Below, in pieces: positions 42,512 to 53,810 of a DNA stretch of 64,000 nucleotides (its first letter is position 1; each line of letters opens with the position of its first letter). Location: contig JAJEKV010000084.1 in the NCBI GenBank assembly GCA_021234155.1, positions 3,879,449 through 3,943,448 on the forward strand, in the 5' to 3' direction. A program made the position numbers and the translations under genes. The notes beneath the pieces were generated by a model. The model ran no database searches, was not told where the DNA came from, and saw only the letters and a program-made list of their open reading frames with translations. The stretch is from Isoetes taiwanensis (Eukaryota > Streptophyta > Lycopodiopsida > Isoetales > Isoetaceae).

Positions 42512-43243
42512 GGGTTTGGTCCGCTTATTATGGACTTGTCCGATACTAAGGATCGATAATTGGTCCGCTTATTGGGAACGGAATACATAGATATCATAAA
42601 CATCTTCCGATAATATAGAAAGTTTTTGCCAAAGATTTTGTAATAGCTGATCACTAGGATGTTATTAACAAATGATACTAATTGATATAAGAAATATGGT
42701 ACAATTTGTGACTCACTGGATATATATAGGGCGAGTAAGATCATATCACAGCCTACAATTTGGTTCTTTGGTTCATAGTGGCCTTATTTTGACTAGTAAG
42801 GGTTCATTGAACCTCATTTATATTTTGTTTCAGCCAATGGCTTGCATGGAAATAATTTGAATATAAAACACTTAGGATGATTCTATAAGGCAGTAATAGA
42901 GGTTATTGAAATGGTTTATTGGTTTTAATTTACTTGGCAATGGAATACCTAGCATGTAATTTGTTTGGATAAGGCATTTGCTTGGCAATTTTGATTTCCT
43001 TTGATTCGCTTTTGATTGTTTTAACAAAGGTATGGAGAATAATAAGAAAAATCCTCAGAGGGAGGTATTCCTCCGACAACCGTGATTAAATATTAAGATA
43101 TAGAGGCAAACAAAAAGCATTGATAATATAGTTATACAGTGGATAAAAAACAAACAAAAGATTAAGCCAATTGTGAAAAATAATTGGCTCATGGACAATA
43201 TCTTAACATAAGGTAATCATATGTCTTTTTTGGGAAAATAAAG
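42512..43243. other. U1 convergent intergenic region
   Basis: About 730 bp between the stops of the plus-strand RT gene and the minus-strand B3 gene, holding both 3' UTRs. AT-rich; no gene seen. U2 has the equivalent at 50851-51627 and U3 at 59245-59993. Confidence 0.6.
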
Positions 43244-44156
43244 CTAAGACTTGGTCTTCCTCCGAACGCTGTGTAATGCAAAGACCTTTCGTGATCTTCA
43301 TATCCCACTCTAGTATGTTTCCATTATAAGTAAATTCAAGAACATCTCCAAGGGTTAAACCAAACAATTTCTTAAAACCTGCTCCAACCCCTCCTAGGCA
43401 AACTTCGCTACTTTTGGCCACCAAGGAACTTTTTTTCTTTCTCGTCCAAGAATCACAACCGTGATATCCCCTTGGTGGATCAAGATGCTTGTTTTCATTC
43501 TCTAGTACCTAATTATAATAATAAAAAAAATCTCTACCGAGAACCTTAACACAATGCATGGAATCTAAATAGAAATATACCAGCCCTCCTGCTGATATTG
43601 GCTCGAGTAGTGTGACACGAAATGGTTTATGAGATGGTGGTTCATCTTCGCCGGCGTGTCATCATCTGGATGTATCTAGTTCGCTACAATTGATCGGGTT
43701 CAAGAGCACCATGCTGTTTTTTGAAACCACGCTGATTCTTAGTAGGCTTGCTGTGACTGGAACTTCCAAGTTGCCAGTTACCAATAGGTTTCACGCGATA
43801 GTTTCCATCGCAGATCCGGGCGCTTAAGCGAGTCCCATTGTTGGACAAACTACATAAAAGCCGCAAATCCCTTCTACCATGTTGTTTCCTTTCGTAAATG
43901 ATTCCCAAACTTCTAAGTGAAGAAAGTTCGCCACCACCCACGCTGGCTATATAAATGGAATACTCCTTCCGATTTGGTCCTATGCCAACAATGTATTGAT
44001 CTCGGCGAAAGCAATACTCCCTCAAATTCTCGTAAAAATCGACTAAGGTTAGGACTTTTATCTCTCGTGTTAAGGATAAGGTCATGAAACAAGTTATCGT
44101 GTATGCTCACCAAAGAAATGACCGAACTTGACATCTACTAAAACACCGGCCGCCAT
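43244..44156 (-). pseudogene. U1 B3-domain gene, frame-broken copy
   Basis: Same two-exon layout as U2: exon 1 about 44156-43581, exon 2 about 43508-43244. Recognisable pieces include SIHDNLFHDLILNTRD, LLCSLSNNGTRLSARICDGN and FKKLFGLTLGDVLEFTYNGN. Frame changes occur within both exons at CAG/CTG positions relative to U2. Confidence 0.75.
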
Positions 44157-44524
44157 AGCCTAAAAAATAGGAAGGGAATATGGGCTTGGAAGGTAAATGG
44201 ACGGCTTCAGCCGGGAAATAGCTTACAGAAGGAAGCCACACAGAGTAAGATTTATTAAGATTTAATGAAATAATAAAATATCTACTCTAATTACTGCTTG
44301 TGTAAGGCCTATTTGTAAGGCCTAAGATAGTACCATCATTGATAATAATTAATTTTGGGTATTATCTTATTTATTATTACTGGCTTTATTTTCTTTTAAC
44401 TCCACCAATGGCTAGGACATTTTTTAACCTTTAGTTATGTGAGGGTCCCTTTGTTAGCAAAGGGATCCTCCAATCCCCTTTGTTAACATTCGGGACCTTA
44501 TCTGCCTTCCGGTAGGAGGTAGGA

Positions 44525-44548
44525 ATATATATATATATATATATATAA
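44525..44548. repeat. (TA)n at the U1/U2 junction
   Basis: 24 bp of AT repeat between GGTAGGAGGTAGGA and AATTCGCAATATTTT. Confidence 0.95.
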
Positions 44549-45435
44549 ATTCGCAATATTTTAATCTATTGTAGTCTGCTCTATTCTAGTTTACTTCAAA
44601 ATGCTGGGCATAGCATAACAAGTTGGACACATTATGTGGACTTATAATCCATGGACCGGTTTAATCCATGGCATAGGGCAGATAACATTAGGTTTAAAGT
44701 TTTTTGGGCGGAGCATTATCCACCCTGGAACATGGTTAATTTGAAGGGGCATTAATTGCCTTTATCCTTGCATGTCCAAGTGAGCATCTAATAGTGCTAC
44801 AAAAAAGGTTGAATACACTTACCCTAATTTGGGTATATCCTAACCCCTATGGTATGAATTATGGAATGAAATGATAAGGGGTGAAGGATAAATATTGATG
44901 AGCATTTTCTACCCCTTAGTAGTTAAATTAAGGATGGATTAGATTAGGATTATGATTACAGGCCAATGGTTGGTGGGAATACGAATATGAAGTTGTTGCA
45001 TAGGTCGAATTGGGGGTGATAGGGGCAAACATCCCAAGGTATAAAATGACTATGGGTATTATGGCGCTTATATGGGTACTTGGTAACTTATGCTCGAAAT
45101 GTGTTACACTTAATTAACTAATATTTTTCAATAGTATTTACACCAACAGCTTTGTTGGCTAACCCTAATTTGAAAGGCAACCCTAACGATGGGGTGTCGC
45201 CTCACGACGCCCTTGGGGTCGATAGGTGCCGACGGATCCCTAACGAACCATGGATGACCTTTTTTGTTTGTTACATGCAAAATATCGACATCTCGGATTG
45301 ATCAAGACAGTAACCAAATGTTATGTTCCCTTTTCTTAATCTTCTTGTTATATTTGCTTAAGACAGAATCGGTTTTGGTTTTCTCGTAATCTGGGTTTAG
45401 CCTCCATGCTATATAATATGATCGATCCCTCTACC

Positions 45436-45777
45436 ATGAACACGAATTTTGGCATGAGTAAGGCTGGCCGACCCGAGGGTGTGTGCAATAAAGGGCGCAC
45501 TGCATCTAAACTCATTGAATTCCTTAGAAGGAATGGCTTAGAGCATAGTAGCCCGCAGCCTACTAAAGCTCAACTGTTAGAGATGTGCAGAGCCCATGGA
45601 TTAGATCCAAATAGGGACAAGAGTGATTCTGGAATTATAAAATTCCTCCCTAGTCTGAATGCATGTGGGAATATCTCTAGATCTGGTAATACAACAAGCG
45701 GCAATGTGGAGATTGTTGCTGACTCTGAAATTGATGAAATTGAGGAAGATTCGGATGATGGAGTGCAACCAAATCAG
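45436..45777 (+). CDS. U2 SAP-like first exon (114 codons)
   Basis: Same exon as U1 with the same phase-0 donor. It differs from U1 mainly at KGRTASKL against KGQTRSKL, a spot where a CAG in U1 is garbled in U2. Upstream codons (from 45406, MLYNMIDPST) are open but not conserved in frame in U1, so the start at 45436 is preferred. Predicted role: DNA or chromatin binding at the N-terminus of the RT polyprotein (inference). Confidence 0.65.
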
Positions 45778-46989
45778 GTTCCTACAATTGAATTGTCTAA
45801 TACTGGTTTCCTAACTATTTTATGTAATACTCACTGTTATGATAAAATGTTTCTTAGTGGCATTAGTATTGCATGTCACAATAACTGTAGACATAACAGG
45901 CTAGCATGCTAGTAGATTACTACAGTTCTGCATGAATTGCTTATTCGAAATTAAGATGTAATGCTATAATCCATAGGTTGATAACATCTGGTTAAGGTAT
46001 ATTTATGTTAAACTGCGGGGTAAAGGCGCGAAATGCCAAGAGAGTTCATTGCTTACCTGTTAGCAGTAGGATTTTTTACCCTCTTAAGGCTAATTAGTTC
46101 TATTTGCTGCAGGTAACCGAGCTCTCTTCTCCTGCATCTGGTTCTGTTTTTTGCATGGAAGCATGAATGATTGAAGAATGTTTTTATGTACTACTGTATT
46201 TTTATTGTATACAACGTTTATGGTAAGGTTTTGATCCCTTCAAGTTTAATTATTCAATGGAGTAACTGTATGGTAAACTCTTAATCCTTTTGTGTATTAT
46301 GGCTGTTTTTTACTGCTTGGTAAAACATGTTTGGAGCACCTTGAAGTAATTTATGGTAATATAATTATGGATCTCAGCCTTTGACTGCATTTTCTTATTC
46401 TGTTTCCATACTTGCCTACTTTTTGGTTCATCCAGTGGTTTTTAAATTTGCATGGTGTTTTCCTGGTTAATTTTAAGACTTTGGGTATGGCCCTTCTTTT
46501 TAGATCATGCTGGGATTTGACACATCTACAGTTCTCTTCAACAGTCTATTCCAAATTGTTGTACAAGTTATTTTACAAGTTATTTAGCAATTTTATGGTA
46601 CAGCATATTGCTTGTTGTGGATGATTTCCTTTTGCTACATGTATTTGAAAAGGTTAATGTGTATCAAAGTAGTATGGTCAAGGTTAAATAATTGTATTAA
46701 ATGAGTTGTGCTGGTCCTTATCTTTAGACTTTTGTCTATGGTTAAACTATTATATGGTTACATGATCTCTAAGGGCTCCCTCTTTAGGGTCCAATAAATT
46801 CAGTAGTCTTATTTAGTTAGGTTAAGGCTATTTGAATGTCTAGTCAAGTAGAGGCTTGGTTAGGCCAATCTATATATCTCCCCACTTTGGATCACTGGTT
46901 TTACTGGTGAAGCCCTTAGAGATTGATGTAGTCTTTTATTTTGCATTATTCTTAGCCTAATGGTTACTAATATGTATTCTGTTCTTTAG

Positions 46990-48469
46990 GAAGCTAGGGC
47001 TCAGAAAAGTAATACTGGTTTCTTCAAACAACAAGATTCCATTCAGACAAATGCACTTGATTCGGTCGAGGGTAGACCAGAATGGCTTCCTGAGCTGGCT
47101 AAACTTGGTTACATGGGGGCAGGTATCTTAGCCCCTAATAAAGCTGTACAGGCAGTTTTGGCATGTATAAAGTTGGTGGAGGTTCATAATCTGCTAATCT
47201 GTAAGGAATGCAATTTGAATGAAGGAGAAATTTCAGTAGTTCTTTTTCTTGGGTTTAACAATATGCTGGGACTTGTGGCAAGTTTCAAGGATGCTGATTA
47301 CGCTAAGTGTCATGAGTTGATTATTGATGCATATAAGAAATTGCCTGATGCGCATTTGACTGCTGATAAAAAGGATGTGGTTGATCTTACCAAGCCTTCA
47401 TCGGGGCTTAACAAAGACCGAAAAGCGAAACAATCTCAAGTTCACTTATACCCCAAAAGGCAAGGTTAGTACTCCCATTGATAAAGTTAGTGAACAGGGA
47501 TGCATCATTGGATAATTGCCCATTTTAGTATTGATGAAGTGGAAAACAATCCGATTGTGCGCAATTAATCTTGTGAGGTTTTAATACCTCCATGTAATGA
47601 AGAGGATAATATCGTAATGGCGAAATTTGAATCTTATGGATTAAAGGAACTAAATCTTTTTAATTGTGGTGGATTCCCTTTAATGTCAAATAGGAATGTG
47701 GAGATACATCTTTGGCGGTTTCAAAGAAACTACGTGGGCTAGCAAAAATCTCGGGTGATTGCTCCTATCGATAAAGGAATTTATTATGCTTGCAAGAATA
47801 ACTAATGAGGAAGTTACTAAAGCTGAAAAGAGATGCTATATCTTTCACTAAAAATATCGAAAAGATTAATTTGAATCTACCTTTCCCAATTCAAAAACGG
47901 AGAAAAAATGTACTATTGGGACTGCCCTGTATATAGGGCAAAAGGGACACATGGCTAAAACTGATGAACAGAGAATAGACTTTTACTTGAAACGCATTTG
48001 GAGGACTTATTGCCCCTTTTTCAAGTGTAATTGTGACAATGTCACAGATGAAAAATGTGCTGATAATATCATATGGTTTGACCATATGGTTTGGTTCATG
48101 TTTAATAATCTGGAGAAGATTTGGACTGAACAAAGTTTGCAGATGAGGTTTGCATATATGTGCAGATGGTTATCTTCTGATCCTATTAAGAAAGTTGTCA
48201 TTTCTTACATTGGATATCTGAAAGTAAGGGATCTGTTCTTCAAAATGACTCACAGATTAGCTGAGAATGAAAATTGTAACTTTAAACTGGAATTTGGCAA
48301 CTCTAAGACAGTGGATATTATTGAGAAAACTATCAAGTCCAGGAAGTTTTTAATTGATCATCTCCATGATAATAACAGCTTTGGATATGCTCCTGCAAGA
48401 AAGAGAAACCAGAATTCTAATGCTACTGTCAGTGGTATCCTCAGACCTCCAAAGATCTTGAGAAATCAG
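46990..48469 (+). CDS. U2 middle exon, unknown domain
   Basis: Acceptor TTTAG|GAAGCT, donor CAG|GTGGGT, both phase 0. Reads EARAQKSNTGFFKQQD, then EGRPEWLPELAKLGYMGAGI, then NLLICKECNLNEGEISVVLF to KRQG (47466). After a garbled block (47460-47900) it resumes at MAKTDEQRIDFYLKRIWRTY, runs through FFKCNCDNVTDEKCADNIIW and ends KILRNQ. The two halves join in U1 through 39443, so I read one exon. No known domain. The position, N-terminal to RT, corresponds to the variable N-terminal region of PLE proteins. Confidence 0.6.
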
Positions 48470-48780
48470 GTGGGTACAGAATTGTTAGCCACAAACAAAA
48501 CAGGTAACTCTGCTGGTGCAGGTAGCAGCAGTAATATTATGTTTTGAGTATAGTATGGTTTTCATACTATATACTGCTTATATAGTTCTGGATGCTTGAC
48601 TGTGCATGCATTGCATGTTGTTCAGGCCTTAGTGCCAATCTATATGGGATCTTTCCCAATTTTTATATGGGATTTATTCCCCAAATTTTTCTTTTATGGG
48701 ATTTATTCCCAAATTTTGATACTATATGATATTCAATAGAATATTTTATGTTGCTAAAGCATTGATATTGTTTTAAACAG

Positions 48781-50850
48781 AAAAGAAGAGTTCTTTGCAA
48801 CAGGATTGATGGAAGGATTAAACTACAAGTATTAAAGGAAAAAATAAATAAAAAGTATGTGCATCTTACCTATTTTTCCAAAGTTGTGGATAAAATCAAC
48901 TATACTAGTGCTTTCAAAAGTGTTATTAGCAGACATCTTGGTAGTATTGGTTATGATGCATGGGAAAACACAACTTTCGGGTGGAGATATATTAGTAATC
49001 TTAAAGATATGTTCTATAAACCCAAATTGGTCTTTACTAATGATGGTCAGCCAGCTTGTGTATGCTCTATACCAAGGTTGCAGAAATTTGTTGATCCAAG
49101 AATTGGACATATCCGTACTACGGATATCAATATTATACATTGCAAGGGCTTGAGAAATTGGTTTGCACTTGGGCTAAATTTCATCCCTGACTGTCCTTTT
49201 ACTATTACAAAGTATATGGATGAAATTGAGATTACAATTGAACAGTTTTTTCATGTGCACAGATTCTCATTCATGAATTTTGATGAACTTACTATACAGC
49301 AATGCAAATTGGATCTGATGAAGGAAATAAAATGGTTAGCTAAATTATTTGTGGAAAGCAATGCACAGATCAGGAAAAAATTCCTAATTGAGGATGAAAG
49401 GGTTATGAAAAATATCGAATGGTTAGTGAATAACCTGTATATTTCAGGAGTTGATAAGGCAGCCAACAATCCAGTTTTTATCTGCCCATTACATATCAGA
49501 ATGGAAGCTAGTATCAGACTTAATAGTAATGATTTTTGCAGCAGTACAATCAGTAAAGATCAACTCATTCTACAGGTCCAAACGGAGATTGGTAATTTAT
49601 TGGGGGATGGTCACATTGGTAGCTTGGAACTCCCATACCTTCTTGGGATTTTTAAAGCACATAAGTTTGAATATAGATGGATAACAAATGCGCATGATAC
49701 AATTTTTTCAATCACTGCATCTGTTGTGGCAGCTGGTTTGAACCTGATACTTGATATATGGCCTTCTATTTGCTTTGAAAGGTGTAGAAAAGCCAATATT
49801 TTCCAAAATAATAATATTAAAGCTGCATGGGTAGTTAATTCTATATATGATGTTGCATGTAACATTCCTGCAAAAATCAGTGATGTCTTTGTGGCAGACA
49901 TTACCAAATGTTATGAAAATATCCCTCTCTATGGGGAATATGGGATCTGCAATGTGATGGAAAGGGTTAGTTTAATGGCCTGGAGTTTCCAAAGGAAAAG
50001 TCATTCTGGATGTGATATCTGGTACCAAATTCAAAGTAATGGTAAAATTACCATGGAATGGAAGAACAAAGCCCCTGAAAGTAAAGCATGGAAAAAGCTG
50101 GATAAGGAACTCTTCATTGCACTGAACATATGGCTGCTTAATAATTGCTGGCTTCTTATGCATGATGGTATTTTTAAACAGGTTAAAGGTATTCCTATGG
50201 GGTTTGCTTCAAGCCCAGGATGGTGCAACTTATATTTGGCAGCACTTGAATTGGACTTTATTACTAAGCTTATTGATGAAGGAAGGCTACAGGAAGCTGC
50301 TACCTTTAAGTTTACGTTCAGGTATATTGATGATTTACTCAGCATTAATAATCCTACTATCAGAGGATTTCTTGGCCTGTTAAATAAAAATATAGAGCCT
50401 AATATATATGACTTGGAGCATTTGGTCATCAAAGATGAAACAGTATATTGTAAGAAGGGGGACCATATTGGTAGGAAAGTTGATTTCCTAAACATGTCTA
50501 TTGAAATTATGGCACATCATACGGGCCTATATAATACTATGAAGTTTGATAAAAGAAATAATCTACCTTTTAAGGTATCAAGATTCATACATGCTACCAG
50601 TTGCAGGCCATATATCAATGCTTGCAATATAATTATATCACAAATACAGCCATTACTTTATGTGCACAGCAATCCAATTCGGGCTGCTGCTGATGTGTTG
50701 GAACTTATGAATTGCTTCATCAACAATGGCTTCAGAAAAGATGATGTATGGTTTAAAGTTATCAAAGTTCTAAAACACGAACATTTCCCAGGACTCAGAT
50801 ATGATATTGCCACTGTTATGTTTGAGCTTTACAAATCCAAATCAGCATGA
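48781..50850 (+). CDS. U2 Penelope-like reverse transcriptase exon (689 codons, open)
   Basis: Acceptor TTTTAAACAG|AAAAG, phase 0, open to TGA at 50848. Numbering below is from codon 1 at 48781. PLE-type landmarks in order: RNWFALGLNFIPD (about 125-137), DKAANNPVFICPLH (about 225), PYLLGIFKAHKFEYRWITNA (about 282-301), motif A FVADITKCYENIPL (about 368), motif B KGIPMGFASSPGWCNLYL (about 468), motif C RYIDDLL (about 513), the FLNM block (about 568), then a PLE-like thumb with RFIHATSCRP and a LMNCFINNGF tail. The catalytic aspartates are present. No GIY-YIG endonuclease is seen before or after, as in Athena/Coprina-type PLEs. The enzyme would copy its RNA from a DNA 3' end. Mobility is not shown. 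Confidence 0.85.
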   Translation, partial: KRRVLCNRIDGRIKLQVLKEKINKKYVHLTYFSKVVDKINYTSAFKSVISRHLGSIGYDAWENTTFGWRYISNLKDMFYKPKLVFTNDGQPACVCSIPRLQKFVDPRIGHIRTTDINIIHCKGLRNWFALGLNFIPDCPFTITKYMDEIEITIEQFFHVHRFSFMNFDELTIQQCKLDLMKEIKWLAKLFVESNAQIRKKFLIEDERVMKNIEWLVNNLYISGVDKAANNPVFICPLHIRMEASIRLNSNDFCSSTISKDQLILQVQTEIGNLLGDGHIGSLELPYLLGIFKAHKFEYRWITNAHDTIFSITASVVAAGLNLILDIWPSICFERCRKANIFQNNNIKAAWVVNSIYDVACNIPAKISDVFVADITKCYENIPLYGEYGICNVMERVSLMAWSFQRKSHSGCDIWYQIQSNGKITMEWKNKAPESKAWKKLDKELFIALNIWLLNNCWLLMHDGIFKQVKGIPMGFASSPGWCNLYLAALELDFITKLIDEGRLQEAATFKFTFRYIDDLLSINNPTIRGFLGLLNKNIEPNIYDLEHLVIKDETVYCKKGDHIGRKVDFLNMSIEIMAHHTGLYNTMKFDKRNNLPFKVSRFIHATSCRPYINACNIIISQIQPLLYVHSNPIRAAADVLELMNCFINNGFRKDDVWFKVIKVLKHEHFPGLRYDIATVMFELYKSKSA

Positions 50851-51270
50851 GGGTTTGGTCTGCTTATTATGGACTTGTCTGGATACTAAGGATCAGGATA
50901 ATTGGTCTGCTTATTGGGAACGGAATACATAGATATCATAAACATCTTCCGATAATATAGAAAGTTTTTTGCCAGCAATTTGTAATAGCTGATCACTAGG
51001 ATGTTATTAACAAATGATACTAATTAGATATAAGAAATATGGTACAATTTGTGACTGCTGGATATATAGGGGCAGTAGTAAGATCATATCACAGCTACAA
51101 TTTGGTTCTTTGGTTCATAGTGGCCTTATGTTGACTAGTAAGGGTTCATTGAACCTCATTTATATTATATTTTGTTTCAGCCAATGGCTTGCATGGAAAT
51201 AATTTGAATATAAAACACTTAGGATGATTCTATAAGGCAGTAATAGAGGTTATTGAAATGGTTTATTGGT

Positions 51271-51384
51271 TTTAATTTGCTTGGCAATGGAATACCTAGC
51301 ATGTAATTTGTTTGGATAAGGCATTCCTTTTAATTTGCTTGGCAATGGAATACCTAGCATGTAATTTGTTTGGATAAGGCATTC
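51271..51384 (+). repeat. 57-bp tandem duplication in the U2 3' spacer
   Basis: TTTAATTTGCTTGGCAATGG... at 51271-51327 is repeated exactly at 51328-51384. U1 has one copy; U3 has one and a partial, garbled second (about 59660-59760). It distinguishes the units. Confidence 0.92.
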
Positions 51385-51627
51385 CTTTTGATTCTGTTTT
51401 GATTGTTTTAACAAAGGTATGGAGAATAATAAGAAAGATCCTGTAGGAGGTATTCCTCTGACAACCAGATTAAATATTAAGATATAGAGGCAAACAAAAA
51501 GCATTGATAATATAGTTATACAGTGGCTAAAAAACAAACAAAAGATTAAGCCAATTGTGAAAAATAATTGGCTCATGGACAATATCTTAACATAAGGTAA
51601 TCATATGTCTTTTTTGGGAAAATAAAG

Positions 51628-52528
51628 CTAAGACTTGGTCTTCCGAACGCGGTGTAATGCAGCACCTTTCAGGATCTTCATATCCCACTCTAGTATGTTT
51701 CCATTATAAGTAAATTCAAGAACATCTCCAAGGGTTAAACCAAACAATTTCTTAAAACTGTTCCAACCCCCTCCTAGGCAGCTTCTGCTACTCTTGGCCA
51801 CCAAGGAACTTTTTCGGTTTCCTGGTCCAGTAATCACAACTGTATATCCCCTTGGTGGACTGCGATGCTTGTTTTCATTCTCTAGTACCTAATTATAATA
51901 ATAATAAAAAATCTCTGCTGAGAACCTTAACACAATACATGGAATCTAAATAGAAATATACCAGGCCTCGGTTGATATTGGCTCTGAGTAGTGTGACGCG
52001 AAATGGTTTATGAGATGGTGGTTCATCTTCGTCAGAAGTGTCATCATCGGATGTATCTAATTCGCTACAATTGACTGGTTCAGTAGCACCATGCTGTTTT
52101 TTGAAACCACGCTGATTCTTAGTATGCTTGCTGTGACTGGAACTTCCAAGTTGCCAGTTACCAATAGGTTTCACGCGATAGTTTCCATCGCAGATCTGGG
52201 CAGTTAAGCGAGTCCCATTGTTGGACAAACTACATAAAAGCGCAGTCCCTTCTACCATGTTGTTTCCTTTCAGAAATGATTCCCAGCCTTCAGTGAAGAA
52301 AGTTCGGCCACCCACAGTGGCTATATAAATGGAATACTCCTTCTGATTTGGTCCTATGCCAACAATGTATTGATCTCGGGCGAGCAATACTCCCTCAGCT
52401 TCCTGTAAAACCTCGACTAAGGTTAGGACTTTTATCTCTGTGTTAAGGATATAGTCATGAAACAAGTTATCAGGTATGCTCACCAGCAAATGACCGAACT
52501 TGACATCTACTAAAAACACTGTCGCCAT
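51628..52528 (-). CDS. U2 double-B3-domain protein, 2 exons, 275 aa
   Basis: Exon 1 52528-51962 and exon 2 51888-51628; intron GTATAT...TTAG, phase 0, 73 bp. Exon 1 carries a first B3-like domain: FGHLLVSIPDNLFHDYIL, then TFFTEGWESFLKGNNMVEGT and ALLCSLSNNGTRLTAQICDG. An acidic Ser/Asp linker follows (SDDDTSDEDEPP). A second B3 half-barrel spans the junction: PPRGYTVVITGP, SLVAKSSRSCLGGGWNSFKK, LFGLTLGDVLEFTYNGN. B3 domains are plant-specific DNA-binding folds (ABI3/VRN1/REM). The gene converges on the RT gene and heads toward the next unit's SAP exon across a TA tract, so a shared bidirectional promoter is possible. Present in all three full units, so it travels with the element. Confidence 0.8.
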
Positions 52529-53810
52529 AGCCGAAAATAGGAAGGGAATATGGGCTTGGAAGGTAAATGGACGGCTTCAGCCGGGAAATAGCTTACAGAA
52601 GGAAGCCACACAGAGTAAGATTTATTAAGATTTAATGAAATAATAAAATATCTACTCTAATTACTGCTTGTGTAAGGCCTATTTGTAAGGCCTAAGATAG
52701 TACCATCATTGATAATAATTAATTTTGGGTATTATCTTATTTATTATTACTGGCTTTATTTTCTTTTAACTCCACCAATGGCTAGGACATTTTTTAACCT
52801 TTAGTTGGCAGGAGGGTCCCTTTGTTAGCAAAGGGATCCTCCAATCCCTTTTGTTAACATTCGGGACCTTATCTGCCTTCCGGTAGGAGGTAGGAATATA
52901 TATATATATATATATATATAAATTCGCAATATTTTAATCTATTGTAGTCTGCTCTATTCTAGTTTACTTCAAAATGCTGGGCATAGCATAACAAGTTGGA
53001 CACATTATGTGGACTTATAATCCATGGACCGGTTTAATCCATGGCATAGGGCAGATAACATTAGGTTTAAATTTTTTTTGGCTGGAGCATTATCCACCCT
53101 GGAACATGGTTAATTTGAAGGGGCATTAATTGCCTTTATCCTTGCATGTCCAAGTGAGCATCTAATAGTGCTACAAAAAAGGTTGAATACACTTACCCTA
53201 ATGTGGGTATATCCTAACCCCTATGGTATGAATTATGGAATGAAATGATAAGGGGTGAAGGATAAATATTGATGAGCATTTTCTACCCCTTAGTAGTTAA
53301 ATTAAGGATGGATTAGATTAGGATTATGATTACAGGCCAATGGTTGGTGGGAATACGAATATGAAGTTGTTGCATAGGTCAGGAATTGGGGGGTGATAGG
53401 GGCAAACATCCCAAGGTATAAAATGACTATGGGTATTATGGCGTTTATATGGGTACTTGGTAACTTATGCTCGAAATGTGTTACACTTAATTAACTAATA
53501 TTTTTCAATGGTATTTACACCAACAGTTTTGTTGGCTAACCCTAAGTTGAAAGGCAACCCTAACGATGGGGTGTAGTCTCTACGAACCTTGGGCTGATAG
53601 GTCTTGTGGGATCCCTAACGAACCATGGATGACCTTTTTGGAGTTTGTTACATGCAAAATATCGACATCTCGGATTGATCAAGGCAATTAACCATTTTTA
53701 TGTTCCTTTTCTTAATCTTCTTGTTATATTTGCTTAAAACAATTTGGTTTTGGTTTTCTACCAATCTGGTTTAGCCTCCATGCTATATAATATGATCAGA
53801 TCCCTCTACC
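52529..53810. promoter_or_regulatory. Divergent intergenic region between U2 B3 gene and U3 SAP exon
   Basis: About 1.28 kb containing the (TA)n junction and both upstream regions. Near 53130-53640 it holds the conserved GGTATATCCTAACCCCTATG and a CATGGATGACCTTTTTGG block that ends in a possible 5' UTR exon with donor-like CAAGGCAATTAACC (U1: CAAGACAG|GTAACC). Equivalent regions lie at 44157-45435 and 60884-62161. Promoter function is inferred from position only. Confidence 0.4.
52895..52921. repeat. (TA)n at the U2/U3 junction
   Basis: 27 bp of AT repeat in the same context as at 44525. Confidence 0.95.

Larger units (their letters stand above)
36231..44524 (+). mobile_element. Array unit U1 (PLE-like retroelement with B3 gene)
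   Basis: First full unit. Order: conserved 5' region, SAP-like exon, middle exon, RT exon, then a convergent B3 gene, ending at the next TA tract. Compared with U2 it lacks about 28 bp near 36284 (GCTGGGCATAGCATAACAAG and following). Blocks 39240-39440, 41190-42700 and 43250-44160 carry many indels at CAG/CTG sites; the rest is near identical to U2. Confidence 0.88.
44549..52894 (+). mobile_element. Array unit U2 (best-preserved PLE-like unit)
   Basis: About 8.35 kb. It has an intact SAP-like exon, a nearly intact middle exon, an intact RT exon, an extra 57-bp tandem duplication in the 3' spacer, and an intact convergent B3 gene. About 99% identical to U1 and U3 outside their corrupted blocks. 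Used here as the reference copy. Confidence 0.9.

Noticed and set aside
48781-50850. RT assigned to LTR, LINE or group II intron families
   Set aside because: Neither the YXDD context, the GLNFIP/KAHK blocks nor the thumb fits those groups, and no integrase, RNase H, AP-endonuclease or intron RNA structure is present. The LINE RTs in the same window look clearly different.
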